From Zymoseptoria tritici IPO323 (lineage: Eukaryota; Ascomycota; Dothideomycetes; Mycosphaerellales; Mycosphaerellaceae): a DNA stretch of 64,000 nt. Below the pieces are notes generated by a model. The model was not told where the DNA came from. It was given only the letters and a program-made list of their open reading frames with translations, and did no database searches. Shown in pieces: positions 34,430 through 45,637 of the stretch; the stretch's first letter is position 1, and each line of letters starts with the position of its first letter. The translations under genes and the position numbers were made by a program. The stretch spans positions 1,984,001 through 2,048,000 of the forward strand of contig NC_018217.1 of NCBI RefSeq assembly GCF_000219625.1, given 5' to 3'.

Positions 34430-36898
34430 TCAATCATCTCCCAATACCGCCTCCGCCGCGCCCATAGCTGTACTCTCCGCCTGCTCCTCGGCCTTCTTAC
34501 GGCGATACTCATCCAGATACGCCTGCGCGGCATTGCCTTCGATGGCGGCAAAGTTACCTGTGGCGCTCTTCTTTCTTCTACCTGCGCTGTTCGCAGAAGC
34601 GGAGCCGAGGGTGGGGAAGGACGAGGATGAGGAAATGTCGATGGATGATTGGCGGGAGGATGTTGAGGCGGATTGAGAGGTGGACGGAGGGAGGATACCA
34701 GCGTTGATGGGTGGTGCGCGCGGAAGAGAATTGATGGGTCTGCTCGTGGAGTTGGCGTCGGGATTGTGTGTTGTAGTTGTAGGCAGTTGGGCTGCAGGCA
34801 TCGATCCGGTCAGCGTCGTCGCCTTTGATGCTGACGCTTCAGCCGCCTCGGGCTCGTCCTCGACAAGCTTGGCAAACAGTGGACCTTCGTTGGCGGGGTG
34901 TCCATTACCGATCGACTGGAGTATGCGATACGCACGACGGAACTCGTCCCGAATCGCGACGATGCCGTTGTGAGTGACGGTGCGTGCGACGTTGTGGGCC
35001 AACTCGAACGGATCTTCGATACAGAACAGGTAGCGATGTTGGATCTTCTTGCCCTCGCCCTCTTCGGTTTGGGCTTTTACCCAGCCCTTCGCCTCCTTTG
35101 TGAGGATACCGTGCTCCGTGCGGAGGGAGAGGACTTGCTGTGTCCAGCGAAATTGTGGACCCTGGCCCATCGACGAGTAGTATTGGAAGAAGTCGGCGAG
35201 GAGGGAGCCAAGGGAATCGCGGTTTGAGGACATCTGACCTTTGCGAACTGCGTTTTGGATCTCTTCTTCGTTGCGCCAGAAGTCGACTGTCCAGCCATCC
35301 ACTTCAGTCCTGGTGACGCTAGACGGAGTGCAACCTTGTGGCCGCCACGCCATCTGCAAGTTTGGAAGAACCGGTGGCCGCGCGACGTTCATCAGGTAAT
35401 GCAGTACCATAAGAACGTAGCCGTAGCTTGAGAGGGTGCCAGAGTATGATGAATTGATCTTGCGCTGCTTGGCCCAGGACTTCACAAAGAGTACCATCGG
35501 CCGTACACGTGGGTCGCACATCGAGTAGCAACGGAGCATCTGCGTGTTGTGAAGTCCGAGAGGGTTGAAGAAATTGATATCGCATTGTATACCGACGCCT
35601 TCATTGGGGAAGTCAAGTGGGCCAGGCTTTTTCTCTCTTAGCCAACTCTTGGGTTGATCGCGCTTTGATTTCTGCACTTGCTGTGATTTGAGTGCATCCG
35701 CATCTGTAGGCTCCTGTGGTGTCGCCGGAGCAGCTGGGGCATCGTCTGAGACCTTTTTCGTAATAGTTGTGACCGCACCCTCTCGCGTCATCGTTGATGT
35801 GGGAGTGTCAATCTTTTCTGGGTGCGCACCGTTCGTGACAGCGGTCTCGCTTCCGATGACTTGGTCCTCTGGATACAGATGAGGGTACTTCTGCTCATCG
35901 GGCAGCGCATTCCATTTCTCCCGCTCTTCGCGGAGCTTGCCCAAGAAGTCGTCAGCCGGCGATTGACAGACTTTGATAATTGGTACTCGAGTACGAGTCA
36001 GCAGACGCGCACCAAACCCAGACTCGAGCAGTTTCTTTTCGAGTGTTCGAGGTAGATCATGCTCCAGCAGTGAGAAGCAGCTAGCCATTGCATTCGCATC
36101 CTGCACAACAATCACGAGATCCATGTCGGACCCTGCACTCGCGAAGCCGGACTGAAAGCTGCCGAAGCACTCAAGGGAGACTGCTGGAAGAGAACGATTT
36201 TCCTGGCATATTTGGCGACAGACTTTCTGGAGGTCGGCACGAAACGACTCCTTGGCGCTCTTCTCAGCTTCGGGCATGTCTACTTTGGAGATCTCCACCG
36301 CTGCGAGTTGCTCGAGATGATCGACCTGTCTCTGGCGAGCTTGCGCGATCACTTGGCGCGTGTACGGATGCGCGTGTCCCTGTGTTTGAGTGCGGGCGTT
36401 TGGATCAAACAAATTGCGAGCACCTTGCTGTGGTCGCGCGGGATGCTGGGTTGGCGGACCTCTCTGGAAAGCATTCGGGTCGAGCGGAAGCTGCTGATAT
36501 CGCTGCTGTTGCTGACGCGATGGGCCATTGCCACGCCCGACCCCATGGTGACCGTACTGGGCTTGTCGGGCCGGGGGCATGGCCTGAGGAGCTGGAGTCT
36601 GCGCATATGCTGTTGGTCCGGCATGGTTGCCATTTTGTCGAGGCCCCATTTGGCGCATACCGGGAGGAGGTAAGTGCGCAGGCGCCGCAAATGTGGGATT
36701 CATCGTGTTAGAGAGGGAGAAGCCTTGATTGTGTGGTGATGAAGTGGCTTTTCCATTGATGGATGTTTGCTGTCGATGTACATTCGTTGTTGATGCTGGT
36801 GGCAGTCGTACTGTCGGACGATTGCTTATTGTGTCATCCGGTACAGAGTCGTTCAATAAGACCATCCGTCTGATGCGGTCTTCCAATGAGTCGTCCAT
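34430..36898 (-). CDS. Cid1/Trf-type nucleotidyltransferase (poly(A)/poly(U) polymerase family)
   Basis: A single exon of 822 codons. The N-terminal 190 residues are low-complexity, rich in Gln, Pro and Asn. The nucleotidyltransferase core has GSFQSG at 246-251, the metal-binding pair D258 and D260 (SDMDLVIVV) and the third aspartate D440 (QCDINFF). Between D260 and D440 lies an in-frame insert of over 100 residues (from about 315 to 430) that is charged and probably disordered. The central domain follows (LRCYSMCDPRVRPMVLFVKSWAKQR, YGYVLMVLHYL), then a PAP-associated region (DSLGSLLADFFQYYS, FCIEDPFELAHNVAR). The C-terminus is Ser/Pro-rich. Such enzymes add untemplated A or U to RNA 3' ends; cytosolic or nuclear substrate unknown. 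Confidence 0.9.
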   Translation of the reverse strand: MDDSLEDRIRRMVLLNDSVPDDTISNRPTVRLPPASTTNVHRQQTSINGKATSSPHNQGFSLSNTMNPTFAAPAHLPPPGMRQMGPRQNGNHAGPTAYAQTPAPQAMPPARQAQYGHHGVGRGNGPSRQQQQRYQQLPLDPNAFQRGPPTQHPARPQQGARNLFDPNARTQTQGHAHPYTRQVIAQARQRQVDHLEQLAAVEISKVDMPEAEKSAKESFRADLQKVCRQICQENRSLPAVSLECFGSFQSGFASAGSDMDLVIVVQDANAMASCFSLLEHDLPRTLEKKLLESGFGARLLTRTRVPIIKVCQSPADDFLGKLREEREKWNALPDEQKYPHLYPEDQVIGSETAVTNGAHPEKIDTPTSTMTREGAVTTITKKVSDDAPAAPATPQEPTDADALKSQQVQKSKRDQPKSWLREKKPGPLDFPNEGVGIQCDINFFNPLGLHNTQMLRCYSMCDPRVRPMVLFVKSWAKQRKINSSYSGTLSSYGYVLMVLHYLMNVARPPVLPNLQMAWRPQGCTPSSVTRTEVDGWTVDFWRNEEEIQNAVRKGQMSSNRDSLGSLLADFFQYYSSMGQGPQFRWTQQVLSLRTEHGILTKEAKGWVKAQTEEGEGKKIQHRYLFCIEDPFELAHNVARTVTHNGIVAIRDEFRRAYRILQSIGNGHPANEGPLFAKLVEDEPEAAEASASKATTLTGSMPAAQLPTTTTHNPDANSTSRPINSLPRAPPINAGILPPSTSQSASTSSRQSSIDISSSSSFPTLGSASANSAGRRKKSATGNFAAIEGNAAQAYLDEYRRKKAEEQAESTAMGAAEAVLGDD

Positions 36899-37359
36899 CG
36901 TGATGGTCGTTGGTGAAATCTGACGATCACAAACAGAAGGAAGTGCTTAGCATCAAAGAAGTGGTCGTCGATTTTTCACACTGCGCTTGATGTTGACATG
37001 ATGTCTCGTACAACAACGCTCATGTCTGCGCCCTTTGTGTTTCTTTTGAGTAAGGTGGATGACATTGATGATGTTTCCATTGAAGTTGCCAATAAAGTTC
37101 GCTTGGAGAAGCCGGCAGCGGGCCGTTGCTCCCTCCCAAGACTAGCGTCATATGCCTCACTGCATCTCGCCCTTGCTTGTGGCTGCACGAACACAAAAAC
37201 ATCCGACCGCATTATCCCTCCCTTCTCGTCGAACATCTCCATACAGTCTTCGCGTACGACTCCGAAGTATTGCCTCACGGCGCATCGATTTTGCCTCGCT
37301 CACGACCTCCTCAACAACACGATCGCTGAGAACGACGAATTCACGACTCCCGCTCGATC

Positions 37360-39460
37360 ATGAGCGCGTCTCCGGCCCAGGCGCCATCAGGGCCCAGCTC
37401 AGCGACTCCTAGCGCTGGCGGACCTCCTGCAGCTGCGAGACGTACAAAACCCGCCGTCAGCATCTTCAACACCGGCAGAAAGAAGGTCGTAAGGAAGGCT
37501 CCAGCTCCGGCGCAAAAGCCTGGTGGGCAGAGGTCTGGAGCCAATGGAACGGCTCAACAAAACGCACAGGCACAGAGCGATGAAGCCGCGAGTACCTCAC
37601 ATCAGCATGGTGGTAATGCTGACGAGAATGGAACCTACGACGAGTACGAAATCACGATCCAACGTTCCTCACTCGATAAAGGCATCCGCTATCATGCCCT
37701 GAAACTTCACAGTCGAACGGATGCAGCAGGCAAGCCATTTCCGGTCAGTCCATACGATGAATCTCAATTCGTCCGACCCATGCGTCTACATCGCCGCTAT
37801 GCGCGAGATAAGATGGAGGTTGCGGATCTGTCTGATGCCAATTCCGGCGCGGACGACAAAGAGCGCGAGCAGATGACAGCACGTCGGGCGGAGAGACAAG
37901 CCGAGCGGGAGGAGAATCAAAAGCTTATTGCACCGACTGGTGGCGAAGCAAGCAAACCGGTAAAGAAGAAGGCGGCGAAGAAGGTCGAAGAGGGCCGCGA
38001 CAACACAGATCCCGTGCGCATGAAGCGTCAACAGCTACGGTATGAAGAAGCTAGACCTTGGCATCTTGAGGATTTCGAGGGAAAGAATGTGTGGGTAGGA
38101 AGCTACGAACAAGCGCTGTCAGAGAACAGCATCATGCTGGTTCTGGCAGAAGGAGGCTTCCAGATGGTGCCAGTCGAGAAGTGGTACAAATTCATCCAGA
38201 CAAATAAAGTGAACGCCATGGACTCCGAGGAGGTTGAGAAGCATATGGCGAAGAAGTTCAACATGCCAAGGTGGGCTCTAGGCACGCAATTAGCGAATGA
38301 GGTCGCGCGCAAGGAAGCGCGAAGCCAGATGATCCAAGCGCATCGTGCGAAATCTCGCGAGGCCGACGATGATGTGCCCAAACGCGAAATGGACGACGGA
38401 GACTTTCAAGCAGACAAAGACATGCTTGATCTTGATGTTCAGGATGAGTTCCAAGACGACGACGAGGGTATGCTTTTCCAGGGCGAGGATGGCGAGGATG
38501 GAGACGATATCGCCAAGCGCATCTACCTTGAAATGCGCGACGCAGGCTTGGGTGGCACTGGTGTGAAGAAGGAAGACGTGGACCCAGTAGAAGAGGAGAG
38601 GCGTAGAGAGATGGCCGAGCGCGACGAGATGGTGAAGCACAAGCGTCTGCGTAAGCAGCTTCGCAAGAAGGAGCACCAGAATCAATACGACTCGGACGAC
38701 TCAAATGCGGACCCGTACGCAAGCTCGAGCGAGTCTGTGGATTCTGATGAAGAACGCGAGAAGGCCGAGGAAGACGCAAAGAAGGAGGAAGAGGCGAAGA
38801 AGGCAGCCGCTCTCCTTGCTGGCGAGAAGTCTGGTGCTTCGTCTCGCGGGACCAACACACCCAGTGGAAGACCAGAGAAGCGCGACATCTCTCGTTTGAG
38901 CTCCAAGCGACCAGGCTCGCCCGACGCATCGGATCTTAGTGGGAACGAATCGAGTCGGAAGCGCGCCAAGGGCATTAATGGTCATGCTGTGTCCAAGCTT
39001 GCCCCAGGTGGTGGTCGTGCGCTTTCTCGTAAGTCGATAGGCATGTTCACATTCAAATTGATATTCGTGCTAACATCCTCCTTCAGCCGACGCCGCCAAG
39101 CACCGCCTCGCCCGTTCAGGCAATGCCTCTGGCTCCGACACCGACACCTCTCGGGCTCCGCGCCCTAAAGTCAAGCTCCACAACTCTCCTCCCGGCTCAC
39201 CCACTCGCGGCACGCCAAATGGTTCTCGCGCCGTTAGTCCCGCACGCAGTCCCGCTTCGGCCGCCGCGGCTGAGAAGAAAAACTTTCCTACATTGGAGGA
39301 CGTCCGCAGCGCGATTCCTGCTGAGGGCATCGAGATCAAGGCTCTGGTCAGCCTGTTCAAGGCGAGGTTGGGCAAACGGGGCGCAGAGTTCATCACGCTT
39401 GTCAAGGCGGCGGGAACACAGGACAAGGCGAGTGGAAGAATTATGAGGAAGGGTGCTTAG
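37360..39460 (+). CDS. TFG1: TFIIF alpha subunit (RAP74/Tfg1)
   Basis: Exons 37360-39028 and 39087-39460 give 680 residues. TFIIF binds RNA polymerase II and helps it enter the pre-initiation complex. The N-terminal dimerisation part has YDEYEITIQRSSLDKGIRYHALKLHS, then RPMRLHRRYARDK and the PWHLEDFEGKNVWVGSYE / GGFQMVPVEKWYKF block. The middle is acidic and charged (DEFQDDDEGMLFQGEDGEDGDD) with a Lys/Arg/Ser-rich linker. Exon 2 encodes the C-terminal winged helix that contacts the Fcp1 phosphatase in other species (FPTLEDVRSAIPAEGIEIKALV, TLVKAAGTQDKASGRIMRKGA). The intron is 58 bases with a GCTAAC branch site. A decayed copy of exon 2 lies directly downstream. Confidence 0.93.
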
Positions 39461-39490
39461 AACGCAGACGCTCGAATCGGGGCGCGTGGG

Positions 39491-39690
39491 GCTGAGAACA
39501 AAGACTTTCCATCGCTGCAGGAGATCCATGCTGCGATCTCCGCGGAGGGCATTGACATCTTAATGCTTCTCAACGATTTCAGACGAGGTCGGGTGGGCGT
39601 ATTCTGGAGTTCATGACCCTGGTCAAGGCCGCCGCAACGAAGGACCAGGCGGGCGGATATTGGATTATGAGGAAGAGCTTTGAAGACCTC
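39491..39690 (+). pseudogene. Decayed partial duplicate of the TFIIF-alpha winged helix
   Basis: Starting 31 bases after the TFG1 stop, the sequence encodes AENKDFPSLQEIHAAISAEGI, which matches AEKKNFPTLEDVRSAIPAEGI of the gene just upstream. One frameshift later it encodes EFMTLVKAAATKDQAGG and MRKSFEDL, matching EFITLVKAAGTQDKASG and MRKGA. A TGA interrupts the first frame. So the last 200 bases of TFG1 were tandemly duplicated and have since decayed. It is not expected to be translated unless the TFG1 stop is read through or skipped by splicing. Confidence 0.8.
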
Positions 39691-40312
39691 AGCAACCAAA
39701 ACATCTTGCGCGATATTTATCGGCAGCCGGCAGCGTTCCTCGTAAGATTTTCGTGACTGACGACGACGCGAGTGGCGAGCATTTGAAACAGCGTCACGAC
39801 CGCTGCAGACCCGTAAGAAGGTGCAGAAGGCAGTTTCACTATGCCTCTTCAATCGAAGCTATTCCTACTGCCTCAATTCCCCAAGTCAGAAGTATTCATT
39901 GGCGCATTGCTTTCCTGGGAGGAAACCTGTGAGTACCCACATACGGATCAAAGCTGCAGCTTGTGTGGAAATACAGGGCGTTGCCCGTTCGCATGGTATT
40001 ACTTTCATGCCTCGATCCAGTTCGCAGCGTTGGCTCGGAATCCCGACGCCGATGAGTGCCGAGCACATACGATAGCATTGCGATCCGTATGAACTGGGGC
40101 GGGTCGTGTGACAGGCAGCTTCATTATGCCTGCAGTATCTACAACTACCCTTTACCACCCAGGTCTCCAAGCCGTAGGACTTATGTACCGCGTCGCTCAC
40201 TGCCACACCCCTTCCAAGATCAATCGGCCGTCCCATTCATCATTTCGACATATCATTGGATCCATCCAATCCAGAGCCTCCATCTCCTCGCCTCACCAAG
40301 TCGCTCCCTCGA
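39691..40312. other. No gene recognised
   Basis: About 620 bases downstream of the TFG1 duplicate and of the convergent terpene synthase. Short frames only. Confidence 0.4.
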
Positions 40313-41825
40313 TCAAACCGGAATCCTCGCCTTCTCCCCACCATACCGTCTCCCCACCGCCGAATAGAACGTATTTCCTGCACACATCATGACACACGCC
40401 TCGAGAAATCTCTTCTCCTCTGCCGTCACCAGCCCTCCATCGACCAGCCTGTTGAGCTCCGCATACATCTCCGTCTCCACCTGCAACTGCATGGCGAAGG
40501 TCAACCTCTTCGCATCGTCGTACGAAGGCAGGGAGAGGAGGCGTTTCATCAGGGCAACTGCGTTCGTCAGGTTTACGATTTTGCCTTCGTCGAGGGCACG
40601 CTTTTCCTTTTCGAAGGACGCCAGGTCATTGACGAGGGAGATGTGGTCGGAGAATAGCCGGTAGATAGCGGTCAAGTGAGGAGCATCGATACGGATCGAA
40701 GAGGCGAGGGAAAATTTCATGCAGGCCAGCATGTAGCTAGGATGAAGATTTAGTAAAGCGGAGTCAGGAGGACAGGGTCGCGGCAGCAAAAGGGGTGCGG
40801 AGCTTACGGAAAACCAATATCGATATACCGATAAGCGAGATACTCGCCCAAAGACTCGAAGTCCTTCTGCGGAGGAACGTGGTTGCAAAAGTCAATGAAG
40901 CGGTCGACGACTTCTTGGCCCCCGGTGTCGCCGTTCGCATCACAGGCTTTCAAGCCTTGCACCATCCAGTCGATGTTGTCTTGAAGGGGTGTCTGTTTCA
41001 CGGTTGCAAGCTGCAGTGAAGCACGCTTGGCGCTGACGCTTTTGCGACGATTGAGGAAGTTCCAGTCCAGGACGGCGTGAAAGGAGGTCCGCTTTGCGCT
41101 TTTGGGCGTTGCAAGTTCATTCGGAGTGCCTTTCAGGCGGGCAATGAAGTCGTCGCGGACCATGCAGAGCTGCTCTCCGCTGTGCATTTCCCATGAATCG
41201 TCGAATACAACGATGTGGGCAATCGTCGCTATGAGCAATTCCATCCTCTTCTCATCCGCTTCCGAGAAGAGATATATCCCCATCTTTGTGAAGCGATCTT
41301 CTTCTTTGGCCTTGAGCTCATGAGCAGCGACTTTCGCGAGGGATACTCCATTGCTCCGTACTGCGCCCGAGATCTGTGGATCATGAGCGTACAGCTCTAG
41401 GATTTTGCTCGACATTCCGAGGCCAATTCTCCAGTGACGGTTCTGTCTGCATTTCGGTAGCGTTGTATGCCAAGGAATCCCGGCGGCTCGCGGGTGAATG
41501 TCGAAAGCGTTCTCGTCCGGATTCCACAAAGTGTCTTTGCCATCATCGCTGTTCGGAGGAGTGAGCGGCAGAGATGGTGTCTCCTCACTTCCATTCCAAT
41601 GCAGTATTGGGATATTGAGGTACGGCGCCGAATGGTCCTTCAACCAGTCGTAAGCGTAGTATACTGGCAACAGATCGTTCGGGTTCCTCGGATCAGCGAT
41701 TGCCTCTGCCAGGAATTAGCTCGGAAAGCGTCAGGAGGACGAGGAGACTCACTGTTGACGATGTCGAGATGTAGACCATCACCGTCCATCATGGGAGAGT
41801 CCAGTCGATTCTCGGGTCGATTCAT
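40313..41825 (-). CDS. Class I terpene synthase (sesquiterpene-cyclase-like)
   Basis: Minus-strand exons 41825-41753, 41705-40808 and 40736-40313 give 464 residues. The first metal-binding motif is HIVVFDDSWE (D193, D194, E197), a DDxxE variant of the aspartate-rich motif. The second, NDLASFEKE (N360, S364, E368), is a textbook NSE triad. The C-terminal YxxxxGxR-like end is replaced by a helix ending RYGGEKARIPV. The enzyme should ionise a prenyl diphosphate, probably farnesyl diphosphate, and cyclise it; the product cannot be told. An Arg/Lys/Ser-rich insert of about 40 residues (PKSAKRT through RRKSVSAKRAS) follows the DDxxE helix. Splicing restores NKAIADPRNPNDLLPVYY at the first junction. 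A few more residues could be coded upstream, but 41825 is the first ATG in frame. Neighbours suggest a biosynthetic cluster. Confidence 0.85.
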
Positions 41826-43008
41826 GCTTACCACCGGGTCGATGAGGAAGCTCAAAGCTGAGAAAGGTAGAAATGCCAATGCGGCGGTGAAGGCCCTTTC
41901 CTTATCCTGCTACCCACGAACATGTTCGGTGGGCCGGCCAGTTCATCTTCATTCGTCTGACGTTCGCACATCTGCCGGCATAGCCACAACGAGACTTAGT
42001 ACGGATCGTTACTTTCTTAGTAGAGCAGGTCGACCTAGCTAGCATGTCAGCTAGTTGTCACGTCAATCGCAAGAAGTTCGAAGAATCCGCCGATGAACAC
42101 CGAGGGATAGATGGACTCCCACGCCACCTAGATTCCGGCCCGCGAGCATCCTTGCTAGGAACAAGCTCGACCCTTACTAGTAATACCCAGATGCCGGGCT
42201 GGTGCTCAACGAACAATCTTGCAGGGCTTCGGGGGAGATATGGGAAGGTCCAACAAGAAGGCTCTGAAGGGCGAACGCGAGACCCATGCAGCTCATATAA
42301 GCGATTGAAGAATTCCGTGCCAAGTATGCAGCTCCTGTGACTCTGCGAGGGGTATCCTCGCTCTCCACTAAGAGCAGCAACGCAATTGCCACGTAGACCA
42401 TGTGCTCGACTGCATACGCAGACCCAGCCTAAATATGCAGAATGCTGACAAGTGAGGTCAAATTAGTCCTGACCGAAGCTCAGGCGTAGAAGCTTCCCCG
42501 GCTTAAGCTCCACTTTTCAAGAGTCCCGGTACGGCAATAGTTGGCCTGCGATAGTTTCCGAGAGAACCCCGGGAGTTCTATGCAACTGTGATCGAAAACG
42601 GCAGCGCGTCTGTTGCCGTTACCATGTGATGGCGGCATGTTTGCTTCTGCTGATTCGACACAGCGTGTGCGCACATCATTGCAGCTAAGCGATTGGTGCT
42701 GAGCTGGTGCAGGTGGAATCACCCTGACTCGGTTAAGCGCTCGATGCTGAGTCGATGCAAGTGGGCAAGCCCCGGCCAGCAGCATTGTTGTAGCGTGATA
42801 GAGGCAGAGGGACTCTGTTGTCACACACTCCTGATGTCAAAGGAGAAGAAAAGCAGACATGCGCAGAGTGGTCTTAATCCGAGCTCTGATTCGGAAAAAG
42901 GTCAGCTGTGTTCACTTCCAAATTCTTGCCGTTTCAGAAGTCCTTCGACATGGCACCAATAGCGCACTTCCAAAATCCATCATGCCGCTGCTGTTCGACA
43001 CCCCTACC
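41826..43008. other. No gene recognised
   Basis: About 1.2 kb upstream of the terpene synthase, which must contain its promoter. A short imperfect direct repeat occurs near 42693-42770 (GGTGCTGAGCTGGTGCAGGTGG and CGATGCTGAGTCGATGCAAGTGG share most bases). No domain-bearing frame. Confidence 0.4.
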
Positions 43009-44128
43009 TCACACTCCTGGCGAAACGTCTCTCCTCCCGCGACCCGCGGAACTTTCTGCATCATCTCGCGAGGAGACCGGCGAGACCGGCGAGACCGGCG
43101 AGACCCTAGCGTGGCCCAAGATAGGCGGACTAGGGATATCCAGCTTACCCAGGGAAGCACGACTTCTGCGATCGCCTCCAGGCTGATCAATTGCAATATC
43201 ATGGATCGGGCCCTCGATGCTCTCGATTGGCGCAACAATGCTGTTGATGGGTTTCCGAGGAATGACCGGTGGGCGGACGATCGTGGGAGAGCTGACCGCA
43301 TGACCATGATCGTTCTCACGATCCTCGAAGTCGTCGTCGGACAGACCAGCCCTTGGCCCAATGAAAGGCACACGAACGGGCTCGTACTTCGGACCATCGG
43401 CAGATCGGGGCATGACAGAAGAAACCCGAGCATTTGGAGTCTCGACCATGGGCAGCTCAGACTGGACCTTGCAGACCAAGCCTCGAGTAGGGAGTAGATC
43501 GGCTTGCATTTGATTGATGCGATGTCGGCGCCGCCGACGAACGTAGAGGATCAGGAACGCCAGCAGGGCAAAAACAACAGGAACGCCAAGGCCAAGACCT
43601 AGACCAAGTCCGAGTTTGTCTTCGAAAGAGAGTCCTTTAGACGGCGATCCGTTGGGCGAACCAGGTAGGCCGTCAGCACTCGAGACTTGACCGGAAGGTG
43701 CGTCTGGACCGTCTGTGATGAGACTGTCTGCGCCATCGATCGTTGAGATGGGCTTATTGTCGGAAGGCACGGCGGTCAGGCTACCAACAGAGCCTCTGGG
43801 TGCTGGCATATCAAGTGTTGGAGATGCTGTGATGAGGGCCTGATCGCTCAATGCCGTGGCCGCCATGGAAGTAGACATATCTTGCTAAGGGTAAGCTGGG
43901 TTTCGAGCGGTCACTACATTCGCCCGAGGCAACAAACATACCTGTTGTGCCGGATGAGGCGTACGCCGATTCCCGCGTAATCCACGGCGGAGGACCTGGA
44001 GGTCCATCAGGAGACTGCCTTGGAACAAGTCGTCTATGGCGAAGGAGCAGCCAAAAACTAGACATTTGGAGCTGAGGAAAGTGCTGGTGGCACGATCGAG
44101 AGGAACAGAGATAAGTGTCCAGAGGCAT
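43009..44128 (-). CDS. Single-pass membrane protein of unknown function
   Basis: Minus-strand exons 44128-43942 and 43880-43009 are joined in phase, giving 352 residues from ATG 44128. A Ser/Pro/Asp-rich, probably extracellular segment is followed by one transmembrane helix (LGVPVVFALLAFLILYV), a strong basic stop-transfer signal (RRRRRHR) and a long Pro/Ser-rich cytoplasmic tail ending in VSPVSPVSPVS repeats. Many fungi have such proteins with a cysteine-rich ectodomain and signal peptide; here the N-terminus has neither, so a further 5' exon may be missing from this model. The first exon is the weakest part of the call. Confidence 0.55.
43073..43106 (-). repeat. 9-base tandem repeat coding for Ser-Pro-Val units
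   Basis: GAGACCGGC on the + strand is repeated three times plus a partial fourth. In the minus-strand gene it reads as VSP tripeptide repeats near the C-terminus. Such repeats change length easily. Confidence 0.8.
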
Positions 44129-44616
44129 GGAGATTCAATGAGATGACAGTCGTTACCTCTCGTTCTGTCGGGCAGCGGCTATGCTGTGGAGCGTCTGACC
44201 GGTGGAACTCTGAGCTCGTCAGCCGCACGATGTAAACATAGAAGTACTGTGGTAGTAGTCCGAGCCATTGTCCGATCAGATCCAGAAGGATCACTTGTTT
44301 GTAGGGCGACGGCGGTGATCATGATCCTTGAATGCGTCGACATGCTGCTTGGTTTCTGACGAAGAGCAAGAAGATGTTGTGTAGGAGAAACAAGCTTTGG
44401 TGATAGACGCGCTCACGACGCAGCGCGTCTAGGTGCCAAGGCGCCTCTCTCAATGGGGATAATTTTGACGAATTAGGCTAGCTCTTGTATAGCTTTACTC
44501 GGCGATATCATCACGCTTTTGCGGCCTGTTCTCTTGACATCGATTTCCTTCCACTACCACTCTCAGTCCGACCTACATATCTTGGGCTGGATCTTTCTCG
44601 CAACTATACCGAGTGA
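44129..44616. other. Divergent promoter region
   Basis: This lies between the minus-strand membrane protein and the plus-strand acetyltransferase, so it probably holds both promoters and possibly a missing first exon of the membrane protein. No clear motif. Confidence 0.4.
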
Positions 44617-45135
44617 ATGATGTCGACCATTCGGACCCGATCGGCCAGCGACTTAGATGCGTGTGTTGAAGTCTTGAAAGCAGTTTACGACAACGACGGA
44701 TATCCGGTGCAAGGCGTCGAAGAAGCCAAATCATTCCTCAGCGGTGACAGCATACGGCAGGCATGGATATGCGAACAGGACGACCAGATCGTGGGCCATG
44801 TCGCAGCTAGCAGCAAGACTCCCGAGAGCGATGTTTCAGTGGCGCTGTGGACGCAGGATCATGCCGATGATCCAAGCGATATTGCTGTGCTGGAGAGGCT
44901 CTTCGTCGACCCATACAGCAGAGGACTAGGCGTTGCTGGGAAGCTCATCGATGCGGCCGTGGCGTGGAGTCATGAGAAAGATATGCGACTTGTGTTGTTC
45001 GCGCTGGAGAAAGACAGAGTCGCAGCCAAGCTGTATGAGCGCCTTGGATGGAGCCATTTTGGAACCACGACCTATCATTACGACAATGGCAAGACAATGG
45101 CTGCTCTATGCTTTGTCAGTCCGAAGGCTGGATGA
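44617..45135 (+). CDS. GNAT-family N-acetyltransferase
   Basis: A single exon of 172 residues. The start (TIRTRSASDLDACVEVLKAVY) and ICEQDDQIVGHVA are the first strands of the GNAT fold. LERLFVDPYSRGLGVAGKLIDAAVAW is motif A with the acetyl-CoA pyrophosphate-binding loop (R-G-L-G-V-A-G). VLFALEKDRVAAKLYERLGWSHFG is motif B. Substrate unknown; members acetylate amines of small molecules or proteins. Two ATGs are adjacent at 44617 and 44620. Position between a terpene synthase and a flavin monooxygenase makes a tailoring role possible but unproven. Confidence 0.88.
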   Translation: MMSTIRTRSASDLDACVEVLKAVYDNDGYPVQGVEEAKSFLSGDSIRQAWICEQDDQIVGHVAASSKTPESDVSVALWTQDHADDPSDIAVLERLFVDPYSRGLGVAGKLIDAAVAWSHEKDMRLVLFALEKDRVAAKLYERLGWSHFGTTTYHYDNGKTMAALCFVSPKAG

Positions 45136-45637
45136 GGACGAACAGGTCTAATATCGCTCCCGATCTGAGGCATGTCTCTCAAATTGCAGAAAGTGGCTGC
45201 CGCAATCTTGCAGCTGCAGGTAGGTTTTGCATTCATCTCGCATCTTGCATCGAGGCTATCGAGACATGTCTGAAGATATCTGAGCATCGATGGTCTGGGA
45301 CTATGGCATGCTTTGGTTGGAGTTCAACTCATATAAGAGGCATACGTGCTGCCTCCAAGGTCAATTCTCCAGATCAGCAAACTTCTTCCATTTTTGACAA
45401 CATACAGCCAATGACACAAGCCCAACTCCACGCAACCAAAAGCATACAGAAATCGCCTATCTCCCATCAGAAGCCACACCTCATCCAGGGCCAGAATCCG
45501 ACAAACACCAGTCCCAGGTCTACCCGGTGCAAAGCAGCAAAAGAACATCTCACTTGCACATCGTTTACGCTTCATCTACTCCAGCCCCAGCAGCAGCATT
45601 CCACATCTATCCTACGCCAGTCCCACAATTCCCAAAG

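Noticed and set aside
42693..42770. Short imperfect direct repeat upstream of the terpene synthase as a regulator binding site
   Set aside because: Only one pair, imperfect, and no known binding motif recognised.
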